From NCBI RefSeq assembly GCF_938045345.1, contig NZ_CALIMS010000037.1:3325-67324 (forward strand): a stretch of DNA of 64,000 nt. Direction: 5' to 3'. The notes below the pieces were generated by a model. The model made no database searches and was not told the DNA's origin. It was given only the letters and a program-made list of their open reading frames with translations. The stretch is from an uncultured Campylobacter sp. (lineage in GTDB: Bacteria > Campylobacterota > Campylobacteria > Campylobacterales > Campylobacteraceae). Every line of letters starts with the position of its first letter. Position 1 is the first letter of the stretch. Position numbers and translations under genes: made by a program. Of the stretch, positions 7,546 to 16,868 are shown in pieces.

Positions 7546-9556
7546 GATTGGGGTCGAGGAGCTGCCTGCGATCCCGTTTTTAAAAGAGCGTGCGAATATC
7601 GCGCCAAAATGGCGCGCGGTGCTTGAGGCTAACCGCATAAATAGCGACTTTCGCTTCGAATTTAGCCCGCGTAGATTCGTGCTATTTCACGAGGATTTTC
7701 CGCAACGCGGCGATGATGCGCAGATCGTAAGCACGGGCGCGCCAAAATCCGTCGCGCTCAAAGACGGCGCGTGGAGCCCTGCAGCGCTAAGTTTTGCTAA
7801 AAAATGCGGCATAAGCGAAAGCGAGCTGGAATTTCGGCAGATAGGTGGCAAAGAGGTGCTCTACCACGCTGCGGTGCAAAAGGGGCGTGATAGTCGTGAA
7901 ATTCTGGGCAAAATGATTGAGGAGTTTTTACGATCGCTAAATTTTGGACGCGCGATGCGCTGGGGTAGCGGCAAGTTTGAGTTTATCCGTCCAATAAGAA
8001 GCATAGCCTGCGTTTTGGGCGGTCGAAACGTAGATTTTGAAATTTATGGCGTGCGAAGCGCAGCTGCATTTTTTCCGCACCGAAAATTTGGATACGAAGC
8101 GATTAAATTTAAAGACGCCGCGGATTATTTCGCACTGCTGGAGCGTAACGGCGTAATTTTAAGCGAGCAAAAAAGAAAAGATAAAATTCTAAGCGAGTTT
8201 GCAAAGCTCGAGAAAAAGCATGGCTTTAAGATCGAGGTCGATCCTGCGTTGCTAGATGAAGTAACGGCGATCACCGAGTATCCGACGGCGCTGTTAGGCA
8301 GCTTTGAGCGAGATTTTTTAAGCGTGCCAAAAGAGGTCATTATCACTTCGATGAAGGAGAATCAGCGCTATTTTCCAGTTTTCGAGGATAAAAACTTAAG
8401 CAATCACTTCGTTGTCGTTAGTAATGCGATTACCGATGATGACGAGCTTGTAGTACGCGGCAATGAAAAAGTTTTACGCGCGCGCCTAAGCGATGCTATG
8501 TTTTTTTGGAAAAGCGATTTGCAAGCGGAATTTAGCCCTGAAAAACTTAAGCAAATCTCCTATATGCAAGCTCTTGGCTCAGTTTATGATAAGCAAGTGC
8601 GCGAGCTAGCCGTAGCAAGGGCACTGAGCGTGGATTATGCTACGCAGATCGAGGCGGAGATCGGCAAAAAGGATTTCGTGCTGGATGTGGAAAATGCCGT
8701 AATGTTTAGTAAAGCAGATCTTAGCAGCACGATGGTGGGCGAATTTAGCGAGCTTCAAGGCATTATGGGTAGTTACTATGCCGCACATGCTGGACTGGCA
8801 GATCATATATGCCGCGCGATACGCGAGCAATATCTGCCTAGCAGCGAGGATAGTGAGCTTCCAAGCGGTGTATTTAGTGGCGTAATCGCTGTGGCGATGA
8901 AATTTGAAACGCTCCTGGGGCTTTTTAGCATCAATAAAGTTCCAAGCGGCAATAAAGATCCGTATGCGCTTCGCCGCGCAGCTACGGGGCTAATTAAAAT
9001 TTTACTAAATCAAGGATTGGGCTTTGATGCAAATGCGCTGGCGCAAAAGCTGGCGCCAAATTATAAGAAATTTGACATTTCTAAGCTGCTGGATTTTATG
9101 AAAGATAGACTATATGGAATTTTTGACGAGATAAATCCGTCCGTGATCAAGGCGTGCATCGCAAGCGGCGAAAACGATCTATTACTACTAAGCAAGGCTA
9201 TAAAGGCGCTGGGCGAGATCGCAGCAGCAGCGGATTTCGGAGAGAATTTCGCAACTTTTAAGCGCCTAGCCAATATCATCAAGGACGAAAAAATAGGCGC
9301 GGTGGACGAAAGCCTATTCGAACACGACGCTGAGCGTGCTCTAAATGTGGCGTTCAGGGCGATTAAGCTCAACGAAAACGACGTGAGTGGGCATCTGCGC
9401 TCACTATTTGGGCTTAAAGGCGTGATTGATGATTTTTTCGATAACGTAATGATAAACGTCCAGGATGTCAAGATACGCGCAAATCGTATCGCAAATATCG
9501 GACAAATTTATCGCGCGTTTTTGCAGTTTGCCGATATCAAAGAGATAGGATTTTAA
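7529..9556 (+). CDS. glyS: Glycyl-tRNA synthetase beta subunit
   Basis: GlyS is the beta chain of the alpha2beta2 glycyl-tRNA synthetase; it binds tRNA while the alpha chain (GlyQ, not in this window) makes the adenylate. The 675-residue product opens with MELLIEIGVEELPAIP, the family signature, and contains the SPRRF segment, FIRPIRSIACVLGG, AITEYPTALLGSFE, and SMKENQRYFPVFE, ending in an anticodon-binding-like helical region. The ribosome site is AAAGGATAAAG. A short hairpin follows the stop. Confidence 0.96.
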   Translation: MELLIEIGVEELPAIPFLKERANIAPKWRAVLEANRINSDFRFEFSPRRFVLFHEDFPQRGDDAQIVSTGAPKSVALKDGAWSPAALSFAKKCGISESELEFRQIGGKEVLYHAAVQKGRDSREILGKMIEEFLRSLNFGRAMRWGSGKFEFIRPIRSIACVLGGRNVDFEIYGVRSAAAFFPHRKFGYEAIKFKDAADYFALLERNGVILSEQKRKDKILSEFAKLEKKHGFKIEVDPALLDEVTAITEYPTALLGSFERDFLSVPKEVIITSMKENQRYFPVFEDKNLSNHFVVVSNAITDDDELVVRGNEKVLRARLSDAMFFWKSDLQAEFSPEKLKQISYMQALGSVYDKQVRELAVARALSVDYATQIEAEIGKKDFVLDVENAVMFSKADLSSTMVGEFSELQGIMGSYYAAHAGLADHICRAIREQYLPSSEDSELPSGVFSGVIAVAMKFETLLGLFSINKVPSGNKDPYALRRAATGLIKILLNQGLGFDANALAQKLAPNYKKFDISKLLDFMKDRLYGIFDEINPSVIKACIASGENDLLLLSKAIKALGEIAAAADFGENFATFKRLANIIKDEKIGAVDESLFEHDAERALNVAFRAIKLNENDVSGHLRSLFGLKGVIDDFFDNVMINVQDVKIRANRIANIGQIYRAFLQFADIKEIGF

Positions 9557-9575
9557 TTTCACTTAGAACTCATTT

Positions 9576-9600
9576 GCCCAAGGTTGCACGAATCTTGGGC
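9576..9600 (+). terminator. Hairpin after glyS
   Basis: GCCCAAG at 9576-9582 pairs with CTTGGGC at 9594-9600 around an 11-base loop and is followed by AGAATTTT. The stem is short and the T run modest, so this is at best a weak intrinsic terminator separating glyS from the cas locus. Confidence 0.4.
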
Positions 9601-9627
9601 AGAATTTTACCGCGCAAAGGAGCGCAA

Positions 9628-10359
9628 ATGCTAATCATCAACGCAAAATTACCAACTAAAAATCTAAAAATCACAAAATCTCTCTCGCAGCTGATTCAGG
9701 GCTTTCTTTATCGCTATCTGCCGGCTTCGGAGCACGTAGGATATAGGCACGAATCAAGCGGTAAAATTTTTAAACGCACGGTGTTTGATTTTATCTTGCG
9801 AGGAGAGGACTTGCGCGTGCGATTTACTTCATGCGAGCCGGAGTTTGAACGTAAAATCGCGCTAGCAGTGCTAAAAGACGGGCTAAGCTTGGGTGAAATT
9901 CTATTTACGCAAACTACCGTCGAAGCGAAAAATCATAAAATTTTCGAGAACGAAGCTATTGTGCAAGGCTACGTGGCGTGCGTAGTAAGCGGGCTTTTGG
10001 GGCATAAAGTCTATTTGCAGCCGCAAGATAGCAGGCATTTAGAGATGATGAAGACGAATATTTTACAGCGATTTGAAACGATTATGGGGCGAAAATATGA
10101 TGGCGAAATGGAGTTAAATTTATTGTGGCAAAAGCCGGGTGAGTCTGTGAAATTCTATTACGGCAACAATCGCGAGCCGGTATATGCGTGGCAGGCAAGA
10201 TGGAAAATTTCAGCTAATGCAGAACTAATAAATTTGATCCTTGGCACGGGCGCTGGAAGTGGGTGCATGAACTACGGAGTAGGGGTTTTGGAGGTTGTAA
10301 AGCAAGACCTTATTAAAGTACAAATTTCAAATCCTAAAAAGGATAATTGCTTGCTTTGA
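9628..10359 (+). CDS. cas6: CRISPR-associated endoribonuclease Cas6
   Basis: Cas6 cuts the long CRISPR transcript inside each repeat to make crRNAs. The ATG at 9628 is preceded by AAAGGAG and gives 243 residues. The C-terminal glycine-rich loop typical of the family is clear (GTGAGSGCMNYGVGVLEVV, about residues 212-230). The N-terminal ferredoxin-like domain carries histidines in EHVGYRHESS that could be catalytic. It sits about 117 bases before cas8b but is separated from it by a strong promoter, and its base composition resembles the host chromosome rather than the AT-rich cas8b-cas3 block. It probably processes the repeats ending ATTGAAAC. Confidence 0.9.
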   Translation: MLIINAKLPTKNLKITKSLSQLIQGFLYRYLPASEHVGYRHESSGKIFKRTVFDFILRGEDLRVRFTSCEPEFERKIALAVLKDGLSLGEILFTQTTVEAKNHKIFENEAIVQGYVACVVSGLLGHKVYLQPQDSRHLEMMKTNILQRFETIMGRKYDGEMELNLLWQKPGESVKFYYGNNREPVYAWQARWKISANAELINLILGTGAGSGCMNYGVGVLEVVKQDLIKVQISNPKKDNCLL

Positions 10360-10419
10360 AATCGATTGTATAATAAAAATTTAAAAAAGGCAAATTATTT
10401 TTTTAAAATACAATAACTA

Positions 10420-10449
10420 TTGACAATATAATTAAAATTTAGTTATAAT
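10420..10449 (+). promoter_or_regulatory. Promoter of the cas interference operon
   Basis: TTGACA at 10420-10425 and TATAAT at 10444-10449 are separated by 18 bases, in a very AT-rich setting just upstream of the cas8b ribosome site (AGAAAGGATAAA). This is one of the best sigma-70 matches in the window. Confidence 0.75.
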
Positions 10450-10476
10450 TCGCGTATATTTTAGAAAGGATAAATT

Positions 10477-12270
10477 TTGGGCGATATAGTTAAAATTTTT
10501 TCTAGTATCGGCGAAATTTATGATAAACAGAAAACCAAAATTAACAACAAGAGCTACGAATACGATGCTATTAAAATTTATCTTTGTGATATTAAAAGCA
10601 AAGAAATATCGGTAAATAACAATATTTCAAGAGACGATTTAATAGTTTGTAGATTTGGCATAGGCGCGAATTCTGGCAATTTGTTCCCTAATGTCCAATT
10701 CATTAGCAAAGCCGTAAAAGACGATACGCCTAAATTTATAAAAGGAATTTTAAAAGCCGTAAAAAATATGCTCTCTTGCTTCAATCCTGACGATATCAAA
10801 AATGATAAAATATTGACGGATTTATCTAGTTTAAACGAGAGCTTTTTTGATGATATTTTAAGTGAAATTGTAGCTCTACAAGAAGAGCCTAAGAAAAAGG
10901 GCATGAAAGTGGCTACTTTTTTTGCATTATCTTGGGAGGGTAGACCGATTTCAGCGTATTTCAAAAATATTTTTACGAGTCATTTAAGTGATAGCGATAA
11001 TGGTAAAACTGCCAAAATTTATGGTTATGATATGCTTACAAATAGTATTGGTATCGGCGGAGATGCGAATTTAGCGTTTTGTTCCGTAAATGAGCTACCG
11101 ACTGCTTTACAAGACATTAAAGTTAGATTACTACCTCTAAATGGCGCTAATGCAAATTTGGTTAAAAACGGTTTTATGGTAATTGATAAGGAATTATCTT
11201 TTAATTTTTACGGGGATAAAATGGCGGTCTTACCGACGTTAATGGTAAATGATGTAAATTTATTAGAAAAAATAGTGGAAATTTTAAAAGACCCGAGCGA
11301 AAAGAAAAAAGATCTGCAAGGCATACAAAATATCGAAGAAAGTATTAATTACGAATTGGAATTCGTAGCTAAAGCACAAGCAAATATGCCCGTGCTAAAT
11401 ACAATTCTATTTTATAAAAAAAGCAATGCTGCGGTTAATGTATTATTGCAAATAGATGATGTATTGCCGTCTTATATTTCTAAAATTTCCGATTTAATGG
11501 GTAGATATAACATTAGGGCGATTAGGCGAAAAGATAGTAAAGATCAACAAGACGATACTATTTACATGCAAAATTTATTTCTTAAAAACATCGATATTAT
11601 GGATTTTTTATTATCGCAAAATAGGATGAATTTAGATGATATGATGGAAAAATATGCTGCTTTGATTTATAAAGGCAATATTAACTCTAGTTATGCGTCA
11701 AAAATAGAGTGGGGATTTTATTTTAATTGCGTTAAGACATATCAAAATAGAAGTATAAAAAGTATCGAAAAATATCAAAATTTCTTTAATGAAATAGGTG
11801 CTTTAAATGGAAAAATATCATTTGCAAGGGAGGTTAATTTGCAAGGCTTAAGCGATAAAAAAGAGCTAATAAGCTCGATTTTGAAAAATAGCGAATTTCT
11901 AAAAGATAATGAAGTATTGCAGAGTGCATATTTGCTAGGAATGATGTCCGCAGGGTTGATAAATCGCCAATTTGCTATTAGCAAAAATAGTTCATTCGAA
12001 AAATGGCTGAATAATGCCGGACTAATTACGAAAGAGCTTTTAGAACGGATTTGGACCAAGTGCGATGAAACTAACAAAAAACTCTCCAATGTATCGCGAG
12101 GAAAAAGAAGTGCTAATATAGAAATCATGCGCGATATTTTGATTGGAATTTTACCAAGTGCGTTTTTATCTCAAAAGCGGGTTAAGAGCGCTTATGTAAC
12201 GCTAGCTTTTGCTATGGGCGGAAGTGATTTTACGAAATATATTAAAGATAACACTCAAGGAGACGAGTAA
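10477..12270 (+). CDS. cas8b: Type I-B Cascade large subunit Cas8b (Csh1/TM1802 type)
   Basis: The TTG start at 10477 follows AAAGGATAAA and gives 597 residues. Its position directly ahead of csh2-type cas7, the N-terminal VKIFSSIGEIYDKQKT and the overall length match the Csh1/TM1802 family of Cas8b proteins, which recognise the PAM and help Cascade open the target. No nuclease motif is expected. Sequence is weakly conserved in this family, so the call leans on context. It is AT-rich with heavy use of AAA, GAA, ATT and TTA codons, unlike cas6 and cas1. Its TAA overlaps the cas7 ATG. Confidence 0.85.
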   Translation: MGDIVKIFSSIGEIYDKQKTKINNKSYEYDAIKIYLCDIKSKEISVNNNISRDDLIVCRFGIGANSGNLFPNVQFISKAVKDDTPKFIKGILKAVKNMLSCFNPDDIKNDKILTDLSSLNESFFDDILSEIVALQEEPKKKGMKVATFFALSWEGRPISAYFKNIFTSHLSDSDNGKTAKIYGYDMLTNSIGIGGDANLAFCSVNELPTALQDIKVRLLPLNGANANLVKNGFMVIDKELSFNFYGDKMAVLPTLMVNDVNLLEKIVEILKDPSEKKKDLQGIQNIEESINYELEFVAKAQANMPVLNTILFYKKSNAAVNVLLQIDDVLPSYISKISDLMGRYNIRAIRRKDSKDQQDDTIYMQNLFLKNIDIMDFLLSQNRMNLDDMMEKYAALIYKGNINSSYASKIEWGFYFNCVKTYQNRSIKSIEKYQNFFNEIGALNGKISFAREVNLQGLSDKKELISSILKNSEFLKDNEVLQSAYLLGMMSAGLINRQFAISKNSSFEKWLNNAGLITKELLERIWTKCDETNKKLSNVSRGKRSANIEIMRDILIGILPSAFLSQKRVKSAYVTLAFAMGGSDFTKYIKDNTQGDE

Positions 12271-13187
12271 TGAAAAAGAAGGAAATTCTATTTCTTTGGG
12301 ACGGCGAAAATTTTAATCCAAACGGCGATATGCTAAGAGATAACGCTCCTAGGATAGACGATGAGACGGGTATAGCAGAAGTTACTGATGTACGTATAAA
12401 GCGAACAATTAGAGATGAAATTATGAAAAAAGACGAAAGTACGATTTTCATTAAAGAGTATAAAAGAGATGAAAATATCTTAGATTGCAAAAGCGCGATA
12501 CGTGAAGTGATTAATGTAAAGCAAGAAAAAATCGAGATTGAAAAAGAAATTTTATCTAAATTTATCGATATTCGCGCATTTGGTGGAGTTTTGCCGATAT
12601 CGGATAAAGACGAGATGAAAAAAGAAGGCATAAAAACAGCCGGAATTCAATTTGTCGGACCTATTCAGTTTAGAATGAGCAGATCGCTTCATAGAGTTGC
12701 GGTAGAGCATATAAAAGGCACCGGCGCGTTTGCAAGCGGTAGCGATAAGGCGAATAAAACGTTTAGGGAAGAAGATTTTTTAAATTATGCAATGTTTGCA
12801 ACTTACGGAATAGTGGATAATCATAGTGCAAAGATTACGAATTTGAGCGAAGATGATGTGAAAGTGATTTTAAGCGCGCTCTGGAGTGGGACTAAAAATT
12901 TAATTACTCGCACGAAAATGGGTCAGATACCTAGATTTATGCTAGTAATTACATATAAAAATGATACTTTCGCTGGAGATTTAAATAACTGTGTGGCTAT
13001 AAATAGTAGCAAAGAAGATGTGGAGATAAGAAGTATAAATGATTTTACAATTGATTTTTCTAGATTAAAAGCTAAACTTACTAGATACGCGCAAGAGATC
13101 GAAAAAATAGAGTATATGAGTGATTTTGACTTCGAGCAAAATAACAGATCACAATTTGATAGTAATTGGATAAAAATAGGATTTTAA
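12270..13187 (+). CDS. cas7: Type I-B Cascade backbone subunit Cas7 (Csh2)
   Basis: Cas7 subunits polymerise along the crRNA to form the Cascade backbone. The 305-residue protein opens with EILFLWDGENFNPNGDMLRDNAPR, the conserved Csh2 N-terminus, then RIKRTIRDE and the internal AFGGVLPISD and GPIQFRMSRSLHRV segments around residues 95-150. An AAGGAGACGAGTA ribosome site precedes the start, which overlaps the cas8b stop by one base. The same AT-rich codon use as cas8b indicates they were inherited together. Confidence 0.95.
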   Translation: MKKKEILFLWDGENFNPNGDMLRDNAPRIDDETGIAEVTDVRIKRTIRDEIMKKDESTIFIKEYKRDENILDCKSAIREVINVKQEKIEIEKEILSKFIDIRAFGGVLPISDKDEMKKEGIKTAGIQFVGPIQFRMSRSLHRVAVEHIKGTGAFASGSDKANKTFREEDFLNYAMFATYGIVDNHSAKITNLSEDDVKVILSALWSGTKNLITRTKMGQIPRFMLVITYKNDTFAGDLNNCVAINSSKEDVEIRSINDFTIDFSRLKAKLTRYAQEIEKIEYMSDFDFEQNNRSQFDSNWIKIGF

Positions 13188-13901
13188 ATGGATATAATAG
13201 CTTTTGAGCTATCGGGAGATTATGCGCATTTTTCTCATCCAGCTACTATCTACTCGTCTCTTACATACCCGGTGCCGCCAAAGACTGCTGTCATGGGGCT
13301 TTTGGGAGCGATTATAGGTGAAATGAATTATTTTAAACTTAACGATATAGGTTATAGCGTTATTTTAAGTTCGCAATTTCGCAAAAAAACTATGATTTTT
13401 AACGGTATAAAATTTGCTCTATCGTCAAATATGCATATCGAACAAGGCTATCAAGATTCTAGTGAGAAAAAGCAGTTTTATAAAGAGCTAATAAAAGATC
13501 CTAGATATGTCATATTCGTTGATTTAAGTGCTTTAAATGCTTCTTATAAAGAAAAGATAATCAACAGCTTAAAAGCTCATAGATGTGTCTTTACACCATA
13601 TTTAGGTATAAATTTTTGTATAGCGGATTTTAAATATATCGAGATAAAAAATTGTGAATTGGTGCATGAAAAGGAAAGTTTTATAGATACGTTCGTTTTG
13701 ATGGACGATTTTATATTTGATGCACAAAACTTTGATATCAGACTTACTACGGCTAGAATGGCTTGCGGGTGCGAGGAGGGTAGAATTTTTAAGGATTTTA
13801 AAGATTTCGTTATCAAGCTAAGCGGCAATAGTCAAATCAAAGCAAAGAATAGAGGAAATATTTATCAAATAAATGACTACAAGGTCTACTTTGCAAAGTG
13901 A
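13188..13901 (+). CDS. cas5: Type I-B Cascade subunit Cas5
   Basis: Cas5 caps the 5' handle of the crRNA within Cascade. The 237-residue protein begins immediately after cas7. The N-terminal RAMP fold is recognisable: FELSGDYAHFSHPATIYSSL, then TYPVPPKTAVMGLLGAIIGE (residues about 27-46), the conserved motif of Cas5b/Cas5h proteins. Its last 29 bases overlap cas3, consistent with translational coupling in one operon. Confidence 0.93.
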   Translation: MDIIAFELSGDYAHFSHPATIYSSLTYPVPPKTAVMGLLGAIIGEMNYFKLNDIGYSVILSSQFRKKTMIFNGIKFALSSNMHIEQGYQDSSEKKQFYKELIKDPRYVIFVDLSALNASYKEKIINSLKAHRCVFTPYLGINFCIADFKYIEIKNCELVHEKESFIDTFVLMDDFIFDAQNFDIRLTTARMACGCEEGRIFKDFKDFVIKLSGNSQIKAKNRGNIYQINDYKVYFAK

Positions 13902-16068
13902 GCTGCTATCGCATCCTAATAAACCATTAATAAAGCATATAATAAATATGCTTGCCGAAGCGGATAGTAGGCTTTTGCAATGCGTTAAAATTTATCACGA
14001 TATAGCCAAGCTAAAAACTAATTTTCAGATTTATATAAAAAATCCTACCGAAAAAATTGCAGATAAAAATCATGCTTTATTATCCGCTTACATATTTTTA
14101 CTAAATTCAGAATTTAATGAGCTAGATACGGCTTTTGGGTTTTTATCCATCGTATCACACCACGGAAATGTAGAAAATTTTTGTGAGCTTACAACGCAAA
14201 ATAAAAATTTCGGCAAATATTTTGAGAGCTCGAAAGAGCTAGGCTTTTGGGATGAAGTCTTAGATAAAGCTTTAGGTTTAGAAATTTACAAAGATATTAA
14301 AAGGGATAAAAATGAGCTTTTAATTAAAGCTAAACATTTAAGAGAATACTTCAAATTTGCGAAAAAGAAGTTTGATTACGATGACTTTTTAAATTTCAAA
14401 GACATATTTTCGTCACTTATTTATAGCGACAAATATGAAGCTATTTTTAATCAAAGAATTCCTGCTTCTAAACCGGCGAATTCTAATACGATCGAAAAAT
14501 ATATCAAAGCCCTGGAAAATCGTAAGCCAAATGCGAAAAGAAGTGAGTTTAGAAAATTCGTTTTAAATAATTTCGATGTAAATCATAATCTTTTTACTTT
14601 AACTGCGCCTACGGGCTACGGTAAGACTTTGACTGCGCTAAATTTTGCCGCCAAATTTAATAAAGAACGTATTATTTACGTGCTGCCGTTTACGGCTATC
14701 ATAGATCAAGTTTATGATGAGATAAAAGAGATTTTCGAAGACGATAAAAATATATTAATTCATAAAATTCATCACAAAACTACGATAGATGAAAGTACCC
14801 CGCAAGATCGCTATTCTAAAGTTAAATTTTTGATAGATTCCTTTAGCGGAGATATTAACGTAACCACGCTATATCAATTTATATTTGCACTCTTTGGAAA
14901 CAAAAATAAAGATAGCGTAAAATTTAACCGATTAAAAAATAGTGTAATAATAATCGATGAGGCGCAGGCAGTACCGTATAAGTTCAGGGCGGATTTTATG
15001 AAACTTTGCGAGATGATGGCGGAGAAATTTGGCTGCATTTTTATCTTTATGTCCGCTACGATGCCTATTGTTGATACGACTAAATTTAAAGAAATTTCAA
15101 ATTTAGATTATTTCAAAGATCAAAATAGATACGTTTTAAAGTGGTTTGATGGCAATGAGAGTGCTTTAAAAGACAAGATTAAACAGTTAGCAAAAAGCAA
15201 AAATACACTAGTCGTCGTAAATACCATTAAAAAAGCCCAAGAGCTATTTTTGGAATTTTACGATGAATTTAAAATTTTTTGCCTAAACGGATATATGTGC
15301 GACGATCACAAACGAAAAAATATCGAAAATATAAAAGACGCGATTGCTAAAAATAAAAGTGGGCACGGTGATCCGATCTTGCTAATTTCTACACAGTCTA
15401 TCGAAGCTGGCGTAGATTTGGATTTTGATGTCGGATTTAGAGAGATAGCGCCCATTAGCTCGATTATCCAAACTGCCGGTCGTATAAATAGAAATTTTAC
15501 AGCTCTGGGAGAATTATACGTATTTAACGATATTTGCGACTATTCCGATCTCATTTACGGTGATTTAAAACGCATTAGCGATAATATTTTAGTAAAAATT
15601 CTAAAGCAAAGAGATATCATCGAAAGCGAAATTTTAGATATTTCCACTAGGTATTTCAGCGCCATAAAGCAAAGCCTAGAGAGTTTATTTTTGGTGGAGC
15701 AGATGCGAGAGCTCGGATTTTACGATATAAACGAAAAGATTAGCGAGGCGATGGATGATAGACTTAAAATTTTAGTAATAATTGAGCCAAAAGAAGATTA
15801 TATTAAAGAATTTCAAAATGAAATTTTTGAAATCAATAGGCTTGATATTGACAAATTTAATAAGAAAGATATATTTACGAATACTATTAAGAAAATTAAT
15901 AGATTTGGTGTAAATATCACAGAATTTGATGCAAAGCGTTTAAATATAAAGCGTATTGATGGGCTAAAAGATGTCTATTATTTACCATTCGGCGATACTT
16001 CGTACAATAATAATTTCGGGATTAAAAAGGACGCCGCCTTAAATCTCAAAAATGAGTTTTTCGACTAA
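13873..16068 (+). CDS. cas3: CRISPR-associated helicase-nuclease Cas3
   Basis: Cas3 is recruited by Cascade to unwind and shred target DNA. The 731-residue protein has an N-terminal HD nuclease domain (SHPNKPLIKH, then YHDIAK, NHALLSA and SHHGN within the first 100 residues) and a superfamily 2 helicase: Walker A TAPTGYGKT near residue 250, IIDEAQ for DExx, MSATMP, and QTAGRINR for motif VI. All key residues appear intact, so interference could be active. It overlaps cas5 by 29 bases and meets cas4 in an ATG/TAA overlap. AT-rich throughout; base composition shifts sharply at its 3' end. Confidence 0.95.
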   Translation: MTTRSTLQSELLSHPNKPLIKHIINMLAEADSRLLQCVKIYHDIAKLKTNFQIYIKNPTEKIADKNHALLSAYIFLLNSEFNELDTAFGFLSIVSHHGNVENFCELTTQNKNFGKYFESSKELGFWDEVLDKALGLEIYKDIKRDKNELLIKAKHLREYFKFAKKKFDYDDFLNFKDIFSSLIYSDKYEAIFNQRIPASKPANSNTIEKYIKALENRKPNAKRSEFRKFVLNNFDVNHNLFTLTAPTGYGKTLTALNFAAKFNKERIIYVLPFTAIIDQVYDEIKEIFEDDKNILIHKIHHKTTIDESTPQDRYSKVKFLIDSFSGDINVTTLYQFIFALFGNKNKDSVKFNRLKNSVIIIDEAQAVPYKFRADFMKLCEMMAEKFGCIFIFMSATMPIVDTTKFKEISNLDYFKDQNRYVLKWFDGNESALKDKIKQLAKSKNTLVVVNTIKKAQELFLEFYDEFKIFCLNGYMCDDHKRKNIENIKDAIAKNKSGHGDPILLISTQSIEAGVDLDFDVGFREIAPISSIIQTAGRINRNFTALGELYVFNDICDYSDLIYGDLKRISDNILVKILKQRDIIESEILDISTRYFSAIKQSLESLFLVEQMRELGFYDINEKISEAMDDRLKILVIIEPKEDYIKEFQNEIFEINRLDIDKFNKKDIFTNTIKKINRFGVNITEFDAKRLNIKRIDGLKDVYYLPFGDTSYNNNFGIKKDAALNLKNEFFD

Positions 16069-16565
16069 TGTTTTGCAAAGACCAAATCACCGGTACGCTT
16101 GTGAATTATTATGTTACCTGCAAGCGCGAGGCGTGGCTTTACGCGCATCATATCCACGCCGATCAGGAGGATGAAAACGTGCTGATGGGCAAGGCGCTAG
16201 CGGATATCAAAGAGAACGGTTTGCAGGACTTTGCATTTTCAAATTTGAAATTTGATAAGCTTTCCAAGCAGCGCGGACATTATCTCATCACCGAATATAA
16301 AAAGAGCCTAAAAAATCCAGAAGCAGGCAAGATGCAGCTACTTTTTTATATCTATCTTTTAAAAACAGGCTTAAATTTAAAAGAGGTGAAAGGCAAGCTA
16401 ATTAGCGGCAAAACCGTCATAGCCATTGAGGATAATGCCGAAAATTTCACTAAAATCGAAACAATTCTAAACGGCATTACCGCCATTGTAAACGAGCCAA
16501 AGCCGCCTAAATTTAGCCCGCAAAAGATTTGCGAGAGTTGCGCTTATCGTGATTATTGCATTTAG
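16068..16565 (+). CDS. cas4: CRISPR adaptation nuclease Cas4
   Basis: Cas4 is a RecB-type Fe-S nuclease that trims prespacers and selects PAM-bearing ends. The 165-residue protein has a first cysteine in YVTCKREAWLY (about residue 18) and the terminal cluster CESCAYRDYC that supplies the other three [4Fe-4S] ligands. The nuclease core shows GKAL, KFDKL and the catalytic-looking ITEYKKS. The gene is visibly higher in GC than cas3, which it overlaps by one base. It is followed by cas2 and then cas1, rather than the commoner cas1-cas2 order. Confidence 0.93.
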   Translation: MFCKDQITGTLVNYYVTCKREAWLYAHHIHADQEDENVLMGKALADIKENGLQDFAFSNLKFDKLSKQRGHYLITEYKKSLKNPEAGKMQLLFYIYLLKTGLNLKEVKGKLISGKTVIAIEDNAENFTKIETILNGITAIVNEPKPPKFSPQKICESCAYRDYCI

Positions 16566-16573
16566 GAGATAGA

Positions 16574-16852
16574 ATGTACGCTATTTTATTTTACGATATT
16601 TCAAACAGCGACGAAAAGAAGAAAAATAACGCTGCGCGCGTCCGAAAGGCGGTCGAGAAGTTTCTACCTCGCGTGCAATTCAGCGTTTTTGAGGGTGAAA
16701 TCAGATCGAGCGATCTTAAAAAATTAATGGCGATTTTGCAAAAAGAATGTTCTAACAGGCTTGATTCGGTAGTAATTTATACTTTTAATTCGCTCAAATA
16801 TTCACAGCGTCTCGTCATCGGGTGCGATAAAAACGAGGCAATATTCAGCTAA
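16574..16852 (+). CDS. cas2: CRISPR adaptation protein Cas2
   Basis: Cas2 forms the dimeric centre of the Cas1-Cas2 integrase. The ATG at 16574, with TTAGGAGAT ahead of it, gives 92 residues, the family norm. The first beta strand carries the conserved aspartate (YAILFYDISN), followed by RKAVEKFLPRVQFSVFEGEI and VVIYTFNS. A longer frame from 16556 exists but lacks a ribosome site. Host-like base composition, as in cas4 and cas1. Confidence 0.95.
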   Translation: MYAILFYDISNSDEKKKNNAARVRKAVEKFLPRVQFSVFEGEIRSSDLKKLMAILQKECSNRLDSVVIYTFNSLKYSQRLVIGCDKNEAIFS

Positions 16853-16868
16853 AATTTAAGGATAAAGT

